A stretch of DNA of 44,622 nucleotides from contig JAGBCV010000056.1 of NCBI GenBank assembly GCA_017937845.1, forward strand, positions 1 to 44,622, given 5' to 3'. The translations under genes and the position numbers were made by a program. The DNA is from Clostridia bacterium (lineage in GTDB: Bacteria; Bacillota; Clostridia; Oscillospirales; CAG-272). Below the pieces are notes generated by a model. That model was not told where the DNA came from. It was given only the letters and a program-made list of their open reading frames with translations, and ran no database searches. Shown piece by piece: positions 39,949 through 44,622 of the stretch (position 1 is its first letter; each line of letters opens with the position of its first letter).

Positions 39949-41727
39949 TTATTCTTCTTCTGCTGCGTTTCTGACAGATTCAAGGTACTGAACGTAATCC
40001 TTGAGATTTGCCTTTGTGAACATCTGAACGCCCCAGTAGTTGGTGTCAACACCGGAGAGCTTGCTCGAAACGACATAAGCATTGGTATTGAAGATTACGG
40101 GAACGACCGCTGCGTCTTCAATGAGAAGTGCTTCTGCTTCATAGAGAATCTCTGCTCTCTTTTCAGCATCTGTTTCAGCGAATGCGCTTTCGATAAGAGC
40201 GTTATAATCGTCGTTATCGTAGCCCTTTACGGGAACAGCCGCGCCGCTGTATGTGCTGGAGAAGGAAGCGAGGTTATAGATCGGATATGTAGAGATCGCC
40301 TGGAAATCCATACCGATAATTTCATAGTCGCCGTTTGCATATGCAGCTTCATAAGCAGCATTGTCAAGGGCGCTGACAACGACGTTAAAGCCGAGCTGCT
40401 TCCATACGTCCTTCGCATAGTTTGCGATTGCGTATTCGTTGCTCATGTAGCCAAGCTGTGCAGACTGGTAGCTGTCGTTCTTTTCATCCTTGCGGATCAC
40501 GAGATAGAGATCGTCGTAATCTTCGGGATAGATATCGTTTTCTTTGAGGAGCTGTTTTGCAGCTTCTACGTTTTCATAAATGTCGATAAGATCGCCGCTT
40601 GCGTCACGGAAGGATGTACCCTTCTTGGTGTCGTAAACCTTGTCGTTGAGAAGACCGGTTGCGGGTTCGGTTTCAAGACCTACCATGTAAGCGATGTAAT
40701 CTCTGTCGAGCGCCATGGAGAATGCCTTGCGGATGACCTGTTCTTCAAACGCATCGGATTCGAGGTTGAAATAGAAGCAGAATGTGGAAGCTTCCTTTTC
40801 GATCTGAACGTCCTTATACATTTCTGCGGTCGCAAGAGTAAGACCGGAAACGTAGAAGATAGGGTTGCCGAAGAGATCGAGTACGTCGGTTTCATCGGTG
40901 GTGCTTACGATCTCCTTATCGATGGGAAGGTCGTAACGAACGGTGATTCTGTAAGGAGTTACGAATTTATCGAGTGCTTCGGTGCTGACTTCCTGGTTGA
41001 GGTAGTAGTACTTGGAGCGTTCGAGAATCATGATCTCAGTGGGATCTTCAGAGAATTTCTTTACACGGAACGGACCGTTGCAGGAAAGGTCGGTTGCGCT
41101 TCTGGACCATGTTGTGGGGTAAGAAACGACCTTATTTTCGCGGAGCGGAACGAGCGCGGGGCTGGATGTGTTATAAAGAAATTCGTCGATATCTGCGCCT
41201 TCTTCAAATTCAACGATGAATTTGGTGGTTGTGGTCGCGTACATACCGATATCATAGATGGAGATCTCGCCTTCCTTTGCAGCCTTTGCGCCCTTGATGC
41301 AATAAAGCATGGAAGCCGCTGTGGAGTCAAAGTCAGGGTCAAGGATACGGCGCCAAGCGTAGATAACGTCGTTCGCCTGAACAACGGAACCGTCGCTCCA
41401 GTGTGTATCGTTGATGGTAACCTCGAGTTTTTCTTCACCGGTCACGGGATCCTCGATGATTTCCCAGTCTTTTGCGAGTGCTTTTTTGAGCTTGCCGTTT
41501 TCGTCGAGTCTTGTAAGACCTTCAAAAATGAGGCTGAGGATCTTAACCGCGTTTTCGTCTGTATACGCAACAGCGGGGTCAAGATTCATAACCTTTTTGC
41601 CCAAGTACATTTCGAGTTCTGCGCCTTTCTGAGCAGGGTCATCCTCTTCGATCTTCGAGCAACCGGTTGCGAAAAGGACGCTGACACACATTGTGAGCGC
41701 AAGCAGGAAAGCCAATACCTTCTTCAT
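39949..41727 (-). CDS. Peptide ABC transporter substrate-binding lipoprotein (OppA/DppE-like)
   Basis: A 592-residue SBP_bac_5 protein that binds oligopeptides outside the cell. The signal peptide MKKVLAFLLALTMCVSVLF ends in Ala-Thr-Gly-Cys with Cys23. The fold markers are LDPAVAYTDENAVKILSLIFEGLTR, the DTHWSDGSVVQANDVIYAWRRILDP signature (about 105-130) and the FCFYFNLES and VIRKAFSMALDRDYIAYM segments. Length is typical for OppA. GGAGG precedes the ATG by about 12 bases. No oppBCDF genes are in the window, so the permease must be elsewhere. It is monocistronic with its own promoter and strong terminator. Confidence 0.93.
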   Translation of the reverse strand: MKKVLAFLLALTMCVSVLFATGCSKIEEDDPAQKGAELEMYLGKKVMNLDPAVAYTDENAVKILSLIFEGLTRLDENGKLKKALAKDWEIIEDPVTGEEKLEVTINDTHWSDGSVVQANDVIYAWRRILDPDFDSTAASMLYCIKGAKAAKEGEISIYDIGMYATTTTKFIVEFEEGADIDEFLYNTSSPALVPLRENKVVSYPTTWSRSATDLSCNGPFRVKKFSEDPTEIMILERSKYYYLNQEVSTEALDKFVTPYRITVRYDLPIDKEIVSTTDETDVLDLFGNPIFYVSGLTLATAEMYKDVQIEKEASTFCFYFNLESDAFEEQVIRKAFSMALDRDYIAYMVGLETEPATGLLNDKVYDTKKGTSFRDASGDLIDIYENVEAAKQLLKENDIYPEDYDDLYLVIRKDEKNDSYQSAQLGYMSNEYAIANYAKDVWKQLGFNVVVSALDNAAYEAAYANGDYEIIGMDFQAISTYPIYNLASFSSTYSGAAVPVKGYDNDDYNALIESAFAETDAEKRAEILYEAEALLIEDAAVVPVIFNTNAYVVSSKLSGVDTNYWGVQMFTKANLKDYVQYLESVRNAAEEE

Positions 41728-41822
41728 AATTTGTATATTCCTCCGACTAATAAATTGATAATACCGCGAAAAATCTTCCTAAATCTTCACGATATAAAAA
41801 AGGGATTACATTGGTATATTAT

Positions 41823-41852
41823 ATTATAACACCAACTGACCCAATAAATCAA
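41823..41852 (-). promoter_or_regulatory. Promoter of the peptide-binding lipoprotein gene
   Basis: Minus-strand TTGATT, 18-base spacer, TATAAT. The leader to the ATG is about 90 bases. Confidence 0.6.
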
Positions 41853-41947
41853 ACCTTTGTTTTGCATTTGGGAAAGTTTCTACCTATTCCACAATTTGAA
41901 GCCCTCGAAATTATGCACATAGCACAAGATTTTGGAGGGGCTTTTCT

Positions 41948-42952
41948 TTAATTTACCGCCTTTTCGGCATACTCCTTCAAAAGTCGGACGTATATCCGAT
42001 AATTTTCGAGAGAAACGCCCGGCGGCGTCTGATGATCGCAGGACGGAATGAAGCCGCCCGCGCGCATCACGGGTAAGAGTCTTTCAAATTCGGCGCGCAT
42101 CGCGTCTTCCCCTTTCGACATGGTCATTTTGTCAAAGCCGCCGATGAAAAGGAAATCGGGATATGCTTCACGCAAGCGGACAAGGTCAACGCCCGCCTGG
42201 CGCTCCAAAGGGAGAACGCCGTCCACGCCTGCGCGCTTGAGCCAAGGGATCATCATGGAAACATCGCCGTCCGTATCCACGATGACCTTCGTCCCGTACT
42301 TTTTGATCTCGGGAATGATACGCTGATAATACGGAAGCAAAAATTCATTGAAAAGCGCCTCAGAGAGCATGGGACCGTTATTATAGCTCATATCCTCCGA
42401 AATGACCATGAAGTCGGGCTTGCATACCTCGTAGATGATGGGAAGCTGGCGAATGATATAATCCGCGAGATCCGAGCATATCGTATGGTAAAGCTCCGGC
42501 TCGTCATAAAACGAATACAAATGATTTTCGATTCCGAGAAGCACACGGGGAAACCAGAAAAATCCGTCGTAGGAATACCAAAGGAGAGCATCTCCCTTTT
42601 CGTGCTCCTCCCTGAGCGATCTCAAAACGTTCAGCTTATCCCGATAATTCTGATGGGACATATCAGGGTAAAGGTACTTTTTGAAAGAGGCGTATTCCTC
42701 TTCCGATTCAATCAAAGGACCGCCGTGAAAAGCGGGCTTTGGGCAATCGGGGGTTTCAAGCGGCATCCAAATGCGGCGGATAAAGTCAAGCCCGAGATGC
42801 GTTTGTATCCTATCCCACGGGATATCCTTTGAAAGCCCTTCGCCATACCAGCGGTCGAGCGTTGCGCCCCACCAGCCTGCCCATTCCAAAACGGGAAGCC
42901 TATCCGGTTTTTCAAAATCCATCACCGCCCGAAAGCGTTCAACTGTCGTCAT
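41948..42952 (-). CDS. Uroporphyrinogen decarboxylase (URO-D) family protein, methyltransferase-like
   Basis: A 334-residue TIM-barrel protein of the URO-D superfamily. It begins MTTVERFRAVMDFEKPDRLPVLEW, the usual start of the non-heme branch. Central ISEDMSYNNGPMLSEALFNEFLLPYYQRI and VIVDTDGDVSMMIPWLKRAGVDGVLPLE are typical of corrinoid- or cobalamin-linked methyltransferase relatives. The C-terminal GGFIPSCDHQTPPGVSLENY occupies the place where MtaA-type enzymes have His-x-Cys and Cys zinc ligands; only part of such a set is visible. No heme biosynthesis genes are nearby, so porphyrin decarboxylation is unlikely. The ribosome binding site is weak. It has a near-consensus promoter of its own (43021-43049). 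Confidence 0.82.
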   Translation of the reverse strand: MTTVERFRAVMDFEKPDRLPVLEWAGWWGATLDRWYGEGLSKDIPWDRIQTHLGLDFIRRIWMPLETPDCPKPAFHGGPLIESEEEYASFKKYLYPDMSHQNYRDKLNVLRSLREEHEKGDALLWYSYDGFFWFPRVLLGIENHLYSFYDEPELYHTICSDLADYIIRQLPIIYEVCKPDFMVISEDMSYNNGPMLSEALFNEFLLPYYQRIIPEIKKYGTKVIVDTDGDVSMMIPWLKRAGVDGVLPLERQAGVDLVRLREAYPDFLFIGGFDKMTMSKGEDAMRAEFERLLPVMRAGGFIPSCDHQTPPGVSLENYRIYVRLLKEYAEKAVN

Positions 42953-43020
42953 GCTCTATTCACCACATCCTTTCGCCCGAGTGATTCGGTTTCGTTTGTT
43001 TTTGATATTACTGCCTTTCC

Positions 43021-43049
43021 ATTATACCATACGATTTTGAAAAAATCAA
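43021..43049 (-). promoter_or_regulatory. Promoter of the URO-D-like gene
   Basis: Minus-strand TTGATT, 17-base spacer, TATAAT, divergent from the serS promoter 55 bases away. Confidence 0.65.
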
Positions 43050-43103
43050 TAAAAGTTCGCAGAAACATTCCCGATTTCTTGTGAAATTTTTTCAAAAAAA
43101 CTC

Positions 43104-43132
43104 TTGCATTTCTTCGGAAAGCGTAATATAAT
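43104..43132 (+). promoter_or_regulatory. Sigma-A promoter of serS
   Basis: TTGCAT, 17-base spacer, TATAAT. Transcription would start near 43139, at the beginning of the T-box leader. Confidence 0.75.
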
Positions 43133-43138
43133 AAAAGA

Positions 43139-43358
43139 GCAATGATGGAAACCTCAAACGGAGTTTCGTGTTTACAGAGATACGGCGGTCGGTGCGAGCC
43201 GTAACACGTTCCGTTTTTGTCCGCTTCCGGAGCGTGTGGTGAAAGCCACGGGGTCGTATCCCGTATCATACGATAAAGAGAGGCCGCAACCATGCGGCAA
43301 TTTGGGTGGCAACACGGAGTCTTTTCGTCCCATACGCATAGGGATGAGAAGGCTTTTT
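43139..43358 (+). promoter_or_regulatory. T-box leader specific for tRNA-Ser
   Basis: Stem I pairs CAAAC with GTTTTTG at its base and CGTGTTTAC with GTAACACG above the specifier loop. The specifier codon is UCC (43210-43212), a serine codon. The T-box sequence GGGTGGCAACACGG is at 43304-43317, and its variable base is C, matching the G discriminator of tRNA-Ser. The terminator is GTCTTTTCGTCCC with GGGATGAGAAGGC (43319-43353) and then TTTTT. Uncharged tRNA-Ser would favour the antiterminator and serS expression. Confidence 0.9.
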
Positions 43359-43404
43359 CTATACAGTAAAAAATCTATCTTAAAATAAAAGGAGAAACAA
43401 AACC

Positions 43405-44622
43405 ATGCTTGATCTCAGATTTCTTCGAGAAAACCCCGAAATCGTAAAGCAAAACATCAAAAACAAATTCCAGGACAGCAAGCTTCCCCTTGTCGATGAA
43501 GTCATCGCGCTCGATGAAGAAAACCGCAAGGCAAAACAGGAAGCCGACGCGCTCCGCGCAAACCGCAACAAGGTCTCCAAGACCATCGGTATGTATATGG
43601 CAAAGGGCATGAAGGAAGAAGCCGCTGCCGCAAAGAAGCTCGTGACCGAAAACTCCGAAAAGCTCGCCGCGCTCGAAGCAAAGGAAGTTGAGCTTGAAGA
43701 AAAGATCACAAAGATCATGATGATCATTCCGAACATCATCGATCCTTCCGTTCCGATCGGTAAGGACGACAGCGAAAACGTAGAGGTTCAGCGTTACGGC
43801 GAACCCGTCGTTCCGGATTTCGACATTCCCTATCACAGCGACATCATGGAAACCTTCAGCGGCATCGACCTCGATTCCGCTCGCCGCGTTGCAGGTAACG
43901 GCTTCTATTATCTCATGGGAGATATCGCTCGTCTTCATTCCGCCGTCATCAGCTACGCACGCGATTTCATGATCGACCGTGGTTTCACCTATTGCATCCC
44001 GCCTTATATGATCCGTTCGAACGTCGTTACAGGCGTTATGAGCTTTGCGGAAATGGAAGCCATGATGTATAAGATCGAAGGCGAAGACCTCTATCTCATC
44101 GGTACGAGTGAACACTCCATGATCGGTAAATTCATCGATCAGATCATCGAAGAAAAAGAGCTTCCCTACACCCTCACCAGCTATTCTCCCTGCTTCCGCA
44201 AGGAAAAGGGCGCACACGGCATCGAAGAACGCGGTGTTTACCGTATCCACCAGTTTGAAAAGCAGGAAATGGTCGTTGTCTGCAAGCCCGAAGAAAGCCC
44301 CGTTTGGTTCGATAAGCTTTGGCAAAACACCGTTGACCTTTTCCGTACGCTCGATATTCCCGTTCGTACGCTTGAATGTTGCTCGGGCGACCTCGCTGAC
44401 CTCAAGGTGAAATCCATCGACGTAGAAGCATGGTCCCCCCGTCAGAAGAAATATTTCGAAGTCGGTAGCTGCTCCAACCTCGGTGACGCACAGGCTCGCC
44501 GTCTGAAGATCCGCGTAAACGGCGCAGACGGTAAGAAATACCTCGCACACACCCTCAACAATACCGTTGTCGCTCCTCCCCGTATGCTCATCGCATTCCT
44601 TGAAAATAACCTCAATGCTGAC
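43405..44622 (+). CDS. serS: Seryl-tRNA synthetase, C-terminus cut by the window edge
   Basis: 406 codons are visible of an expected 420-430. The enzyme charges tRNA-Ser. The N-terminal coiled coil (about 27-105, rich in Glu/Lys/Ala) binds the long variable arm of tRNA-Ser. The class II core follows with a TSEH segment in LIGTSEHSMIG. Motif 2 is SPCFRKEKGAHG (Arg265) with HQFEKQE downstream. The motif 3 region reads NNTVVAPPRMLIAF with Arg393, in place of the more common GLAxGR arrangement. The ATG at 43405 follows AAAAGGAG. Expression is controlled by the T-box leader directly upstream. Confidence 0.96.
   Translation, partial: MLDLRFLRENPEIVKQNIKNKFQDSKLPLVDEVIALDEENRKAKQEADALRANRNKVSKTIGMYMAKGMKEEAAAAKKLVTENSEKLAALEAKEVELEEKITKIMMIIPNIIDPSVPIGKDDSENVEVQRYGEPVVPDFDIPYHSDIMETFSGIDLDSARRVAGNGFYYLMGDIARLHSAVISYARDFMIDRGFTYCIPPYMIRSNVVTGVMSFAEMEAMMYKIEGEDLYLIGTSEHSMIGKFIDQIIEEKELPYTLTSYSPCFRKEKGAHGIEERGVYRIHQFEKQEMVVVCKPEESPVWFDKLWQNTVDLFRTLDIPVRTLECCSGDLADLKVKSIDVEAWSPRQKKYFEVGSCSNLGDAQARRLKIRVNGADGKKYLAHTLNNTVVAPPRMLIAFLENNLNAD

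Noticed and set aside
41905..41942. Terminator after the URO-D-like gene
   Set aside because: The GCCCTC/GAGGGGC stem is short and its loop long; the T run is on the plus strand, where no gene precedes it.

Overview
The window looks like chromosomal DNA from an uncultured spore-forming Bacillota, most likely a gut-type Clostridia/Oscillospirales relative. The evidence is a set of lineage markers: germination protease Gpr, SpoIIE, HPr kinase/phosphorylase, a YybS-GdpP pair, RNase J, a T-box in front of serS, a tRNA-Arg with encoded CCA, AAAGGAGG-type ribosome binding sites, near-consensus sigma-A promoters, and many short hairpin-rich intergenic repeats. No species can be named from the sequence alone. 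Both ends cut a gene: gpr on the left and serS on the right.

Layout. 1-3401 (minus strand): DUF4364 winged-helix protein, YesL/DUF624 membrane protein, HAD-IIA phosphatase, then gpr behind a terminator. 3582-10127: APC amino-acid permease, XRE-TPR regulator, HtrA-type protease, GNAT acetyltransferase, small lipoprotein, PAP2 phosphatase and tRNA-Arg(CCU), followed by an AI-2E family exporter to 11473. 11852-16034: a complete polyamine ABC operon (potA-B-C-D) behind a strong promoter and a structured, terminator-containing leader. 16198-17899: a small DUF6809-like gene between 51-nt direct repeats, then a DUF421/DUF4363 pair. 18037-23074 (plus strand): hprK, yybS, gdpP, GDPD. 23095-24797: an AT-rich two-gene islet (lipoprotein plus secreted CHAP/NlpC-like protein) bracketed by two identical terminator hairpins. 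24866-27153: feoAB. 27303-34265 (minus): an unrecognised gene, an SGNH esterase, a 966-residue GH28-like beta-helix protein and RNase J with a leader of about 360 nt. 34883-35609: a tandem pair of small-hydrophobic-peptide genes with convergent antisense RNAs. 35765-39580: a small membrane protein, spoIIE and a lipoprotein. 39949-42952 (minus): a peptide-binding lipoprotein and a UroD-like protein. 43104-44622: T-box and serS.

The strongest candidates for something undescribed are RNA-based. First, the 356-nt tandem duplication at 34883-35598 encodes the same 30-residue membrane peptide twice. Each copy has a sense promoter, a convergent consensus antisense promoter, a shared bidirectional terminator and 5'-3' mRNA complementarity, which is type I toxin-antitoxin architecture. 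The peptides are identical and the leaders nearly so, while the antisense-overlapped segment after the stop codon has diverged strongly. Second, the pot operon leader (15895-15999) begins at the predicted transcription start with a closing stem, carries a hairpin whose loop can pair with the terminator's 3' arm, and ends in an intrinsic terminator. I do not recognise it as a known riboswitch class. The remaining genes are ordinary housekeeping, sporulation, cell-envelope or transport functions.
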